Source: Streptomyces sp. WZ-12
GTDB taxonomy: Bacteria; Actinomycetota; Actinomycetes; Streptomycetales; Streptomycetaceae
Direction: 5' to 3'
Length of the DNA: 64,000 bases
Assembly (NCBI RefSeq): GCF_028898845.1
Contig: NZ_CP118574.1
Span: forward strand, 8,853,001 to 8,917,000
The notes beneath the pieces were generated by a model. That model saw only the letters and a program-made list of their open reading frames with translations, searched no databases and was not told where the DNA came from. A program made the position numbers and the translations under genes. This document shows positions 24,922-33,156 of the stretch, piece by piece; the first letter of the stretch is position 1, and each line of letters begins with the position of its first letter.

Positions 24922-24983
24922 TCACGGCAGTTCGGGCGATCGTGTCGTGATCACTCGGTGGTCTCGTGATCACTTGCTGGTCT
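24918..24983. repeat. GTGATCAC repeats after the P450 gene
   Basis: The 8-base palindrome GTGATCAC occurs at 24918-24925 (over the P450 stop codon), 24947-24954 and 24966-24973. The last two belong to a 19-base direct repeat, TCGTGATCACTCGGTGGTC / TCGTGATCACTTGCTGGTC (24946-24964 and 24965-24983), differing at two positions. Confidence 0.75.
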
Positions 24984-25470
24984 TCGGTAGGGGGCTGAGG
25001 GAAGCAGCCTGGCGACGGTATTCCACGGCGCTGTGTGCGGAGAAGATCCGGAACTGGTCGCGGATGCGATCGCGGTGCGTGCCGTGACCACCGTGCTCGC
25101 CACGTCCACCGTGCTCGCCGTGCTCGTGGGCCAGTTCGCGCGACCGTTGCTGGTTGTGCAGTCGGGCCTGCTTCTCGGTCTGCACCTTCGACTCGAACAG
25201 GGCCAGAGCGGGCGGGCAGTGCGGTCGGACCGGGTCGAGTTCGCCCGGGTGGAAGTAGGCGTCGCCGGCGTGCAGTAGCCAGCCGCGGCCGGTGTCGACG
25301 GCGACCCCGGCATGGCCGCGGGTGTGGCCGGCGAGCGGGACGAGCAGGATCCCCGGCGGCAGTCCGTCGAGTTCCCGGACGGCGTCGAAGCCGTACCACG
25401 GCTCGCCGAGTCCGGCGTGCGCCCGCCGGCGTGATCGAGGTCGAGGTGGGCAGACCAGTTCGGCACTATG
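24970..25470 (-). pseudogene. Broken MBL-fold metallo-hydrolase
   Basis: One minus frame encodes the C-terminal half of an MBL hydrolase: GLPPGILLVPLAGHTRGHAGVAVD and WLLHAGDAYFHPGELDP carry the later metal ligands, and RIFSAHSAVEY is the usual final strand. The essential first motif is in a different frame just upstream as AHLDLDHAGG, and it is fused directly to the region before EPWYGFDAVRELDG. About 50 residues that normally lie between are missing, as are all residues before the motif. So the gene has lost its 5' end, suffered an internal deletion with frameshift, and gained a low-complexity HGEHGGRGEHGGHG insert. Confidence 0.75.
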
Positions 25471-25497
25471 ACGACCGGTCGAGTTATTTGGGTTCAT

Positions 25498-25977
25498 GAA
25501 GCAAGGACGGCCCCTGGTGGCCCCGACGAAGATCCGCCAACTTCCGGCAATGTCCGCCGACTTGCTTCAACGTCAGGGTGCGGACGGGGGAGTTGAGGTG
25601 GGGTGGTCGTCGCGGCGTCCGGCGCATGGGCCTGGCTCGACCGCCTGGTGAGCGGTCGAGCGATCTCCAAATGCCAGCCTAGACAAGGCTATTGGGACCT
25701 ACTGAGGGATTCCTCGCCTCGTTGTCGAGTTCGACTGTCCCGGGTGTTTCGCCCGCCACCCCGGGCATGCATTGGTATGGACATGCCGGCGCGCCCGCTC
25801 GTAATGTGACGTTGGTCTAGACCGCCGTCGCGTGTCCACCCCCGGTCGCAACGATGCCCGCTGCGTCACCCCCGGGCGCCAACTCGCCTGCCCCGTACTG
25901 GACATGCACGCCATCCCCCACCGCGGTCGCTCGACCCCCTCGTCTGCGGGGCCCGGCCGCACGAAGGAGTCACCGCC
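25498..25977. other. Region before the chitinase gene
   Basis: 480 bases without a gene. A 9-base inverted repeat, TGAAGCAAG (25497-25505) and CTTGCTTCA (25561-25569), borders a 73-base segment next to the broken MBL gene. The DasR-like operator at 25811 and the chitinase promoter lie in the right half. An AAGGAG ribosome-binding site is at about 25964-25969. Confidence 0.55.
25811..25826. promoter_or_regulatory. DasR-responsive element (dre) before the chitinase
   Basis: GTTGGTCTAGACCGCC contains the palindrome GGTCTAGACC with one more base matching the Streptomyces dre consensus (A-N-TGGTCTAGACCA-N-T). DasR is the GntR repressor of chitin and N-acetylglucosamine genes and is released by glucosamine-6-phosphate. 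The element is 152 bases upstream of the chitinase ATG, which fits direct control. Confidence 0.85.
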
Positions 25978-26739
25978 ATGAAGCCCCGTCTCGCCGTCCT
26001 CCTGAGCGCCACCACCATGGCCGCCGGACTCGCCCTCTCCTTACCGGCTTCGCTCGCGGTGGCCGCGGCGGGTTGTGCCTCCTCCTGTACGGTCCGGTCC
26101 GGTGCCGGTACCCGGGCCGAGGGATTCGTCGTCAGCGAGGCGCAGTTCAACCAGATGTTCCCGAACCGGAACCCGTTCTACACCTACAACGGGCTGGTCG
26201 CCGCGCTGAGCGCCTACCCGGCGTTCGCGAACACCGGCAGCGACACCGTCAAACGCCAGGAGGCCGCGGCCTTCCTCGCCAACGTCGGCCACGAGACCGG
26301 CGGCCTGGTCTACGTCGTGGAACAGAACACCGGCAACTACCCGCACTACTGCGACGCCACCCGCCCCTACGGGTGCCCGGCCGGCCAGGCCGCCTACTAC
26401 GGACGCGGGCCGCTACAGCTGAGCTGGAACTTCAACTACAAGGCCGCGGGCGACGCATTGGGGATCGACCTGCTCAACAACCCCTACCTGGTGGAGCGGG
26501 ACGCCGCCGTCTCCTGGAAGACCGCGCTCTGGTACTGGAACACCCAGAACGGACCGGGCACCATGACCGCGCACAACGCCATGGTCAACGGCGCCGGCTT
26601 CGGCGAGACGATCCGCAGCATCAACGGCTCCATCGAATGCAACGGCGGCAACCCCGGCCAGGTGCAAAACCGCATCGACAACTACCAGCGCTTCACGCAG
26701 ATCCTCGGCACCACGCCGGGCGACCACCTGAGCTGCTGA
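25978..26739 (+). CDS. Secreted family 19 chitinase
   Basis: 253 residues. A Sec signal peptide (residues 1-31, KPRLAVLLS...LAVAAA) leads directly into a GH19 catalytic domain with no separate chitin-binding module. The catalytic acid E106 is in ANVGHETGG and the second E115 in YVVEQNTGNYPHYCD; YYGRGPLQLSWNFNY and six cysteines in typical positions complete the bacterial class IV-like fold. It hydrolyses chitin outside the cell by the inverting mechanism and is antifungal in relatives. The upstream dre site predicts induction by chitin breakdown products. Resembles the short ChiG-type enzymes of Streptomyces. Confidence 0.95.
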   Translation: MKPRLAVLLSATTMAAGLALSLPASLAVAAAGCASSCTVRSGAGTRAEGFVVSEAQFNQMFPNRNPFYTYNGLVAALSAYPAFANTGSDTVKRQEAAAFLANVGHETGGLVYVVEQNTGNYPHYCDATRPYGCPAGQAAYYGRGPLQLSWNFNYKAAGDALGIDLLNNPYLVERDAAVSWKTALWYWNTQNGPGTMTAHNAMVNGAGFGETIRSINGSIECNGGNPGQVQNRIDNYQRFTQILGTTPGDHLSC

Positions 26740-26907
26740 CCCCAACGGGCCGCCATTTCGGGCACGTTGGCCCGAAGCTGTTGACCCGAAGGCCGTCGCC
26801 GGGGTGGGCCCACGGACCCGCGGTCCCCGCCCCGGCGCGCAGTCGCGTCGTTCCGACCCTCCCGGGGTTCCCCCTTCAAACGCGCTGGCACCGTTCCCGG
26901 TCGCACG

Positions 26908-26922
26908 TATTATGTCGACCGT
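26908..26922 (+). promoter_or_regulatory. Candidate -10 box of the TetR gene
   Basis: TATTAT at 26908-26913 lies 9 bases before the ATG at 26923, so the transcript would be leaderless or nearly so. A weak -35 candidate lies around 26885. The low G+C of this stretch supports a promoter. Confidence 0.5.
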
Positions 26923-27564
26923 ATGGGAAACGAGGGTGTGGAGAGCTGGCAGATGCCGAAACAGGTGGACCACCGCGAACGCCGCGAGGAGATCGCCCGC
27001 GCGCTGTGGCAGGTGGTGGAGCGGCGCGGCGTCTCGCAGTTGTCCGTGCGCGAGGTCGCGAAGGAGGCGGGCATCTCCCACGGGGCGTTGCAGCACTACT
27101 TCACGTCCCGCGAGGCGATGCTCTCCTTCGCCATGGAGCACGCGACCGAGCAGCGCGCGCTGCGCGTCAAGCAGGGCCTCAAGGAACTGGGTGACCAGCC
27201 GCACCCCCGCGACGTACTGCGGGTGATGCTCACGGAAATGCTCCCCCTGCACACCGACGCCCGCGCGGCCAGTCGGATGAGCGCGGCCTACGTCCTGGAG
27301 GCGCTGCACAACGACACCCTCCACGCCCAGGCGCGCGAGGGGATGGCCCAAGGACGCCTGCTCGTCGAGCAGTTGATCCGCCAGGCGATCGCCGACGGCC
27401 ACATCGCCTCCGACCGCGACCCGGTGGCCGAAACCAACCTCCTGCTCGCCCTCACCGGTTTCACCACCCTCATCGAACTGGACGTGGTCGAGCCCGCCGA
27501 AGCCCTCACCGCCATCGACGCGCACTTGTACCGGCTGTTCGCCGGCGGCGACGGGTCCGCCTGA
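26923..27564 (+). CDS. TetR-family transcriptional regulator
   Basis: 213 residues. The N-terminal helix-turn-helix is LSVREVAKEAGISHGALQHYFTSREAMLSF (about residues 40-70), followed by an all-helical ligand domain (RMSAAYVLEALHND, LLALTGFTTLIEL). The GALQHYF recognition helix resembles BetI/RutR-like repressors. Start at 26923 fits a leaderless transcript; ATG 26953 (MPKQVDHRERR) is equally acceptable by homology. It has no obvious divergent target; the methyltransferase 41 bases downstream or the chitinase upstream are neighbours, not proven targets. Confidence 0.9.
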   Translation: MGNEGVESWQMPKQVDHRERREEIARALWQVVERRGVSQLSVREVAKEAGISHGALQHYFTSREAMLSFAMEHATEQRALRVKQGLKELGDQPHPRDVLRVMLTEMLPLHTDARAASRMSAAYVLEALHNDTLHAQAREGMAQGRLLVEQLIRQAIADGHIASDRDPVAETNLLLALTGFTTLIELDVVEPAEALTAIDAHLYRLFAGGDGSA

Positions 27565-27668
27565 CCCCGGCCCGTTCCCCGCTGACTCCCGCCCCCAGTG
27601 GCTGGATGAGCAACTCGCACCCCCAGGCGCCCTCCCGCCCGAGCGGCGCCTCGTCTACCGTGACACGC

Positions 27669-28505
27669 ATGCCGTACGGGACCCCGGGCAACGACCCGAC
27701 ATCGGGGACAGGGGAACGCCGCCACATCTTCGGGGAGGACGCCGAACAGTACGACACGGGCCGACCCGACTACCCCCACCAACTCATCGCGGACGTCCTG
27801 GACTTCTCCGCCCTGGGCGCGGGCGACGCGGCACTGGAAGTGGGAGCCGGGACGGGCAAGGCCACGCTGCCCTTCGCCCGCTCCGGCGTACCGGTGACAT
27901 GCGTCGAACCGGACGCCCGGATGGCCCGGGTGCTACGTCGCCGCTGCGCGTCACTACCCCAAGTCGCCCTCGCCGTAGCCGACTTCGAGAACTGGCAGCC
28001 GGTACGACGCTACGGGTTGCTGTACTGCGCCCAGGCATGGCACTGGGTCGACCCGGCCGTGCGCTGGACCCGGGCGCGGGCCGCGCTCTCTCCCGGCGGG
28101 GCGATGGCCCTCTTCTGGAACCACTGGCTGCTCCAGAGCGACGAGTTGGCGCACCAGTTGACGGCCGCCCACACCCGCCTCGGCATCGAGATACCGCCGG
28201 ACACCCTCCTCGCCCCCCGCCCCCGCCCCGCGCGTCGCGGCCCCGACGCCCGCCAGTGGCGCGACATGACCGCGAACGGCTTCGTCGACCCGGAACACCG
28301 CCTCTACACCTCCGTACACGAACGCTCCACGCCCGCGCTCATCGAGCTGCTCGCCTCCTTGAGCGGCTACCGGGCACTTCCCGCCGACGCCCGCCAGCGG
28401 ATCTTCGCCGAGACCACCCGCATCGTGGACGCGCACGGCGGCCGCGCACAGATGGAGGTCATCACCAGCCTCTTCCTGGGCCGCGCGGGGGCTGCACCGC
28501 TGTGA
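27669..28505 (+). CDS. Class I SAM-dependent methyltransferase
   Basis: 278 residues from ATG 27669, chosen because a TACCGT -10-like box lies just ahead; the frame is open to ATG 27606. Motif I is ALEVGAGTGKATLPFA; the acidic loop VEPDARM and the post-I motifs VADFENW and YCAQAWHWVDP fit the UbiE/type 11 methyltransferase family (QAWHWVDP is characteristic). C-terminal helices (LLASLSGYRALP, RIVDAHGG) cap the active site. The substrate is unknown, probably a small molecule. Confidence 0.88.
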   Translation: MPYGTPGNDPTSGTGERRHIFGEDAEQYDTGRPDYPHQLIADVLDFSALGAGDAALEVGAGTGKATLPFARSGVPVTCVEPDARMARVLRRRCASLPQVALAVADFENWQPVRRYGLLYCAQAWHWVDPAVRWTRARAALSPGGAMALFWNHWLLQSDELAHQLTAAHTRLGIEIPPDTLLAPRPRPARRGPDARQWRDMTANGFVDPEHRLYTSVHERSTPALIELLASLSGYRALPADARQRIFAETTRIVDAHGGRAQMEVITSLFLGRAGAAPL

Positions 28506-28660
28506 ACAGGAGCGCAGCCGTAGGGAGCGGCCACGGCGCGACAAGGCGAGCCACGAGCACGCGCTGATCGGCGCGCCGGCAGGACAATGCCCCTTGCCCG
28601 CTCCCCACCAGCACCACAATGTGCCCCAACTCCGTCTCGCAACGAAGAAGGGCATCTCCG

Positions 28661-29038
28661 GTGGCTCTGACCAACCTCAACCTCGTCTCCGTCCCGGTCT
28701 CCGACCAGGACCGTGCCAAGCACTTCTACGCCGAGGTCCTCGGTTTCACGGTGCTGATGGACAACCCGATGGGCGAGAACATGCGTTGGGTGATGCTCCA
28801 ACCCCCGGGCGCCTCCACCAAGATCACCCTGGTCACCTGGTTCCCCACCATGCCCGCCGGCTCCCTCAAAGGCTCGGTACTGTCCTGCGACGACCTGGAG
28901 TCGACCCTGCGGGAACTGGCGCACCGCGGCGTCACCTTCCACGAGCAGGAAATCCAACAAGCCCCGTGGGGACGTTGGAAGTCCTTCGACGACCCCGACG
29001 GCAACGGCTGGATCGTTCAGCAGGACGCTGCGTTCTGA
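28661..29038 (+). CDS. VOC-family (glyoxalase/bleomycin-resistance-like) protein
   Basis: 125 residues from GTG 28661, with GAAGAAGGG about 8 bases upstream. The two beta-alpha-beta-beta-beta halves are visible: LNLVSVPVSDQDRAKHFYAEVLGF and SVLSCDDLESTLRELAHRGVTF, ending SFDDPDGNGWIVQ with the usual Asp/Gly turn and the metal-ligand position. Members are dioxygenases, isomerases or drug-binding proteins; no specific activity can be assigned. It lies just ahead of the DGPF/ECF42 pair but has its own start region. Confidence 0.88.
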   Translation: MALTNLNLVSVPVSDQDRAKHFYAEVLGFTVLMDNPMGENMRWVMLQPPGASTKITLVTWFPTMPAGSLKGSVLSCDDLESTLRELAHRGVTFHEQEIQQAPWGRWKSFDDPDGNGWIVQQDAAF

Positions 29039-29241
29039 CCTCTCTTCTCTGCGGTCCCCGTCGGATGGCCGGCCTGTGGGTTCAGTGGACGGGAGCCGCT
29101 GGCGCGTATCGGGTCCTGGACGTTGCGGCCGGGCCGGGTGACCGAGGTTCTGCCTCCGCGCCAAGCTCGGGCCCCGGAACCCGCGTGGCGGCTCGCCCGA
29201 ATTCGGGCTCAGCCACGCGTGTCAAAAAAATCCGATGACGA

Positions 29242-29268
29242 TGTCGAGAACCCGTGACCGGCTCCGTC
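29242..29268 (+). promoter_or_regulatory. Candidate ECF42-type promoter
   Basis: TGTCGA at 29242-29247 is followed after 17 bases by CGTC at 29265-29268, about 50 bases before the DGPF gene. As I recall, ECF42 sigma factors of Streptomyces recognise TGTCGA in the -35 region with a short CGA/TC-type -10 element, so this would be an autoregulated promoter for the sigma factor's own locus. Confidence 0.6.
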
Positions 29269-29320
29269 CCCGAGATGAACGCGACCACAATGGGTCGCAC
29301 CCGCACCAAGGAGAACCACG

Positions 29321-29728
29321 ATGGCCAAGTACCTGCTGCTCAAGCACTACCGCGGCGCTCCGGCCCCGGTCAACGACGTGCCCATGGACAAGTGGACGCC
29401 GGAGGAGATCTCGGCGCACGTGCAGTACATGCAGGACTTCGCGGACCGGCTGGAGAAGAGCGGAGAGTTCGTCGACGGCCAGGCGCTCGCCCCCGAGGGG
29501 ACGTGGGTGCAGTACGGCGGCGCCGGGCGTCCGCCGGTCACCGACGGCCCGTTCGCCGAGACCAAGGACCTCATCGCCGGCTGGATGGTGATCGACGTCG
29601 ACAGCTACGAGCGCGCGATCGAGCTGGCCGGGGAGCTGTCGGCGGCCCCCGGGGCGGGCGGGCGGCCGATCCACGAGTGGTTGGAGCTGCGCCCGTTCCT
29701 GGCCGCGCCGCCCACCATCACGGAGTAA
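29321..29728 (+). CDS. YCII/DGPF-domain protein
   Basis: 135 residues. It begins MAKYLLLKHYRG and contains VTDGPFAETKDLIAGWMVID, the DGPF motif that names this YCII-related family. The proteins are small, cytosolic ferredoxin-fold dimers of unknown chemistry. They are the conserved neighbours and regulon members of ECF42 sigma factors, and one such factor follows here 20 bases downstream. AAGGAG precedes the ATG, and a matching ECF42-type promoter is upstream. Confidence 0.93.
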   Translation: MAKYLLLKHYRGAPAPVNDVPMDKWTPEEISAHVQYMQDFADRLEKSGEFVDGQALAPEGTWVQYGGAGRPPVTDGPFAETKDLIAGWMVIDVDSYERAIELAGELSAAPGAGGRPIHEWLELRPFLAAPPTITE

Positions 29729-29748
29729 CCCTCCAGGTGACCTCTCAG

Positions 29749-30894
29749 ATGGACGAGGCCCTGCTGAGGAGCCTCACCCCGAGCATGCTCGGGATCCTCG
29801 TCCGCCGCGGAGCCGACTTCGCGGCGGCCGAGGACGCCGTGCAGGACGCGCTGATCGAGGCGGTCCGCGGCTGGCCGGCCGACCCTCCGCGGGACCCGAA
29901 GGGTTGGCTGGTCACCGTTGCCTGGCGCAAGTTCCTCGACGCGACCAGGGCGGACGTTGCCCGCCGCCGGCGTGAGGACCTCGTCGACGAGGAGCCGGAG
30001 CCGGGACCCGCGCCCGCGGTGGACGACACGCTCCAGCTCTACTTCCTGTGCGCGCACCCGTCGTTGACCCCCGCGTCCGCGGTCGCGCTCACGCTGCGCG
30101 CCGTCGGCGGGCTCACCACCCGCCAGATCGCCCAGGCGTACCTGGTGCCGGAGGCGACCATGGCCCAGCGCATCAGCCGGGCCAAGCGGACCGTCTCCGG
30201 AGTGCGGCTCGACCAGCCCGGCGATGTCGGCACCGTGCTGCGCGTCCTCTACCTGGTCTTCAACGAGGGCTACTCCGGCGACGTCGACCTCGCCGCCGAG
30301 GCCATCCGGCTCACCAGGCAGCTCACGGCCGCGATCGACCACCCCGAGGTGGCGGGGCTGCTCGCCCTGATGCTGCTGCACCACGCCCGGCGGGCCGCCC
30401 GGACCGCGCCCGACGGCAGCCTGGTGCCGCTCGCCGAGCAGGACCGCGGCCGGTGGGACACGGCGTTGATCGCCGAGGGCGTCGAGATCTTGCAAACGGC
30501 CCTCGCCCGAGACCGGTTGGGCGAGTTCCAGGCCCAGGCCGCCGTCGCGGCACTGCACGCCGATGCGCCCACCGCCGGGGAGACCGACTGGGTGCAGATC
30601 GTCGAGTGGTACGACGAGCTCGCGCGACTGACCGACAGTCCGGTCGTCCGGCTCAACCGCGCGGTGGCGGTGGGCGAGGCCGATGGGCCGCGCGCGGGCC
30701 TGGCGGCACTCGCGGCGCTGGACGGCTCGCTGCCCCGCTACGTCGCGGTGGCGGCATACCTCCATGAACGCGCCGGCGACCTGGGGGAGGCGGCACGGCT
30801 GTACGCGGAGGCCGCGCACCAGGCGCCCAACTTCGCCGAACGCGATCACCTGACGCGTCAGGCCGCCCGACTCAACGCTCGTCGGAATCGCTGA
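29749..30894 (+). CDS. ECF42-type RNA polymerase sigma factor with TPR-like C-terminal extension
   Basis: 381 residues from ATG 29749, with AGGTGA 8 bases upstream; GTG 29737 is possible. The sigma-2 region is at about residues 10-75 (AEDAVQDALIEAVRGWP, DPKGWLVTVAWRKFLD) and the sigma-4 region at 105-165 (ALTLRAVGGLTTRQIAQAYLVPEATMAQRISRAKR). The remaining 200 residues are helical TPR-like repeats (VRLNRAVAVGEADGPRAGLAAL; YLHERAGDLGEAARLYAEAA) ending in PNFAERDHLTRQAARL. There is no anti-sigma gene; in the ECF42 group the C-terminal extension replaces it and is needed for activity. Pairs with the DGPF gene upstream. Confidence 0.93.
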   Translation: MDEALLRSLTPSMLGILVRRGADFAAAEDAVQDALIEAVRGWPADPPRDPKGWLVTVAWRKFLDATRADVARRRREDLVDEEPEPGPAPAVDDTLQLYFLCAHPSLTPASAVALTLRAVGGLTTRQIAQAYLVPEATMAQRISRAKRTVSGVRLDQPGDVGTVLRVLYLVFNEGYSGDVDLAAEAIRLTRQLTAAIDHPEVAGLLALMLLHHARRAARTAPDGSLVPLAEQDRGRWDTALIAEGVEILQTALARDRLGEFQAQAAVAALHADAPTAGETDWVQIVEWYDELARLTDSPVVRLNRAVAVGEADGPRAGLAALAALDGSLPRYVAVAAYLHERAGDLGEAARLYAEAAHQAPNFAERDHLTRQAARLNARRNR

Positions 30895-31018
30895 CGGGTC
30901 GTCACGGAAAGCGGGTCGTCACGGGGCGGCGTCCCGGTGCCTTGGCCGCACATCGGTTGGTCTCGGGCCGGGGCAAGCAGCGCCGAGCCGCTTCTCACCA
31001 GCCGGCCGCCTCCTGCAT

Positions 31019-31060
31019 CGAAGCCGAAGCCGAAGCCGAAGCCGAAGCCGAAGCCGAAGC
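31019..31060 (+). repeat. Seven perfect CGAAGC hexanucleotide repeats
   Basis: CGAAGC is repeated seven times without a mismatch (42 bases). Read as protein it would give Lys-Pro, Glu-Ala or, on the other strand, Gly-Phe dipeptides, but no frame across it has a start with a ribosome-binding site. It lies about 50 bases upstream of the first Zur box. Confidence 0.9.
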
Positions 31061-31108
31061 CGCACCGCAGGGCGGGCCCGACGTGCGCGCAAAGAGCCAG
31101 GCAAGAGA

Positions 31109-31151
31109 TGGCAATGGTTTTCATCTGTGATTGAGATGAAAATCGTTTCCG
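31109..31151 (+). promoter_or_regulatory. Two Zur boxes in the promoter of the metal importer
   Basis: TGGCAATGGTTTTCA at 31109-31123 matches the Streptomyces Zur consensus TGAAAATGATTTTCA at 12 of 15 positions; TGAAAATCGTTTCCG at 31137-31151 matches at 11 of 15. They are 28 bases apart, on one face of the helix range, and overlap the probable -35/-10 region; TAGCGT at 31154-31159 is a -10 candidate. Zinc-bound Zur, encoded at the end of the operon, would repress here. Confidence 0.82.
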
Positions 31152-31224
31152 CCTAGCGTGTGGTGCGTCGCTATGTGGCTGGATCGCGCCCCTCCGTGTC
31201 CGGCGCCGCCCGAAGGAGTCCCCT

Positions 31225-32205
31225 ATGTTCCCCATGTCATTTCCCGCTCCGCGTTCCGGTCGACGAACCGTGCGCATCGCGCTCGGTGTCGCGATGGCCG
31301 TCGTGACCGCCGCGACGGCCACGGCCTGCTCGACCTCGTCGGCGAAGGGCGGCACCACCGCGGCCGCCACCGGCGGCGGCCCGGGCAAGACCATCCAGGT
31401 GGTGGCGGGCGAGAACTTCTGGGGCAGCATCGCCAGCCAGCTCGGCGGCAGTCACGTGAAGGTGACCAGCATCATCACCAACCCCAACACCGACCCGCAC
31501 GACTACGAAGCGACCGCCGCCGACGCCCGCACCGTGGCCGGTGCCCAGTACGCGATCGTCAACGGCATCGGCTACGACGCCTGGGCCGACAAGCTGCTCG
31601 CCGCCAACCCGGCCAGCGGACGCGCCGAAGTCAAGGTCGGGGACCTGGTCGGGATCAAGCCAGGCGGCAACCCGCACCGTTGGTACTCCCCGGCCGACGT
31701 CCACAAGGTGATCGAGCGGATCACCGCCGACTACAAGAAGCTGGACCCGGCCGACGCCGCCTCCTTCGACCGTCAGAAGGCGACCTTCGAGACCAAGACC
31801 CTCGCCGACTACAACAAGCTCATAGCCGACATCAAGGCCAAGTACGCGGGCACCCCGATCGGCGCTTCGGAGTCGATCGTCACGCCGCTCTCGGAGGGGC
31901 TGGGGCTGAAGATGCTCACCCCCGCAACGTTCCTGGACGCGATGAGCGAGGGCTCCGACCCGACGGCCAAGGACAAGGCCTCCATCGACCGGCAGATCGC
32001 GGACAAGCAGATCAAGGTCTACGTCGACAACACCCAGAACTCCACCCCGGACGTGCAGGCACAGGTCAAGGCCGCCAAGGCGGTGGGCATCCCGGTCGCC
32101 ACCGTGACCGAGACCCTCGCCCCCGCGGGCGCCACCTTCCAGCAGTGGCAGACGACCCAACTGCGGGGCATCGAGCAGGCGTTGGCCAAGGCGACCGGGA
32201 AGTGA
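31225..32205 (+). CDS. znuA: Zinc/manganese ABC transporter substrate-binding lipoprotein
   Basis: 326 residues; AAGGAG lies 7 bases before the ATG. The lipobox is TATACS with lipidated C35, after a basic N-terminus. It belongs to cluster A-I metal-binding proteins: ligands are probably H92 (NTDPHDYEAT), H151 (GGNPHRWYSP), a Glu in GASESIVTPLSEG and an Asp in VYVDNTQNS. The His-rich loop of many ZnuA proteins is absent. Zur boxes and the zur gene in the same operon favour zinc. It delivers the ion to the two permeases encoded downstream. Confidence 0.92.
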   Translation: MFPMSFPAPRSGRRTVRIALGVAMAVVTAATATACSTSSAKGGTTAAATGGGPGKTIQVVAGENFWGSIASQLGGSHVKVTSIITNPNTDPHDYEATAADARTVAGAQYAIVNGIGYDAWADKLLAANPASGRAEVKVGDLVGIKPGGNPHRWYSPADVHKVIERITADYKKLDPADAASFDRQKATFETKTLADYNKLIADIKAKYAGTPIGASESIVTPLSEGLGLKMLTPATFLDAMSEGSDPTAKDKASIDRQIADKQIKVYVDNTQNSTPDVQAQVKAAKAVGIPVATVTETLAPAGATFQQWQTTQLRGIEQALAKATGK

Positions 32206-32214
32206 ACTGACGCC

Positions 32215-33156
32215 ATGAACCCGACCGCGAAGGTGCGCGAAGCCGCCACCCGAACCGACCGCAGCAGCGCCACCGTCCCCGCGCCCCGCACCCACGCCCC
32301 CGCCGCAGAGACCGGTAGCGGCCAGGTGATCGTCCTGCGGGACGCCGCCGTGCGCGTCGGCGGCCGCACGCTGTGGACGGGCGCGGACCTCCGCGTCGGG
32401 CCCGGCGAGTTCACCGCCGTCCTCGGCCCCAACGGCGTCGGCAAATCCACCATGATCAAGGTCCTGCTCGGTGCGCTGCCCGCCGCGGCCGGCGAGGTCC
32501 GCGTCCTCGGCGCCCGCCCGGGCCGGGCCAACGACCGGATCGGTTACCTGCCGCAGCGCCGCAACTTCGACGCCTCGATGCGCGTCCGCGGCATCGACGT
32601 CGTCCGCATGGGCCTGGACGGCGACCGCTGGGGCGTGCCCCTGCCGTTCCCGACCGCCCGCCGGCGGGCCGAGCGCGAACGCGTCGCCGAGGTCATCGAG
32701 TTGGTCGGGGCGTCGGGGTACGCGCGCCGGCCGATCGGCCGATGTTCCGGCGGCGAGCAGCAGCGGCTGCTGATCGCGCAGGCGCTGGTCCGCCGGCCCG
32801 AACTGCTGTTGCTGGACGAGCCGTTGGACAGCCTGGACCTGCCCAACCAGAGTGCGGTGGCCGCACTGATCGGCCGGATCTGCCACCAGGAGGGGGTGGC
32901 GGTGGTGATGGTCGCCCATGACGTGAACCCGATACTCCACCACCTCGACCGGGTCGTGTACCTGGCCGAGGGCGGCGCGGCCACCGGCACCCCGCAGGAG
33001 GTCATCACCTCCGAGACGCTGACCCGGCTCTACGGCACCCCGGTCGAGGTACTGCGGACCTCCGGTGGGCGGTTGGTCGTGGTCGGGCAGCCGGAGGCAC
33101 CCGCACTCCACACCGACCGCCACGAGACGCCGGGAGCCGACCATGCTGCTGGCTGA
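32215..33156 (+). CDS. znuC: Metal ABC transporter ATP-binding protein
   Basis: 313 residues. A 45-residue Ala/Thr/Pro-rich N-terminus precedes the ATPase domain: Walker A GPNGVGKST, Q-loop YLPQRRNF, signature CSGGEQQR (Cys in place of the usual Leu), Walker B LLLLDEPLDSLD and switch VAHDVN. The C-terminus also carries about 40 extra residues with several His (HTDRHETPGADH). The ATG may lie further in. Starts 9 bases after the substrate-binding gene and overlaps the first permease gene by 14 bases. Confidence 0.93.
   Translation: MNPTAKVREAATRTDRSSATVPAPRTHAPAAETGSGQVIVLRDAAVRVGGRTLWTGADLRVGPGEFTAVLGPNGVGKSTMIKVLLGALPAAAGEVRVLGARPGRANDRIGYLPQRRNFDASMRVRGIDVVRMGLDGDRWGVPLPFPTARRRAERERVAEVIELVGASGYARRPIGRCSGGEQQRLLIAQALVRRPELLLLDEPLDSLDLPNQSAVAALIGRICHQEGVAVVMVAHDVNPILHHLDRVVYLAEGGAATGTPQEVITSETLTRLYGTPVEVLRTSGGRLVVVGQPEAPALHTDRHETPGADHAAG

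Noticed and set aside
31019..31060. Repeat array considered as CRISPR
   Set aside because: The units are 6 bases with no spacers and there are no cas genes.
30858..31430. Minus-strand frame containing a Gly-Phe repeat
   Set aside because: The repeat is the CGAAGC hexamer in translation; the frame crosses the Zur boxes and the znuA start and has no ribosome-binding site.
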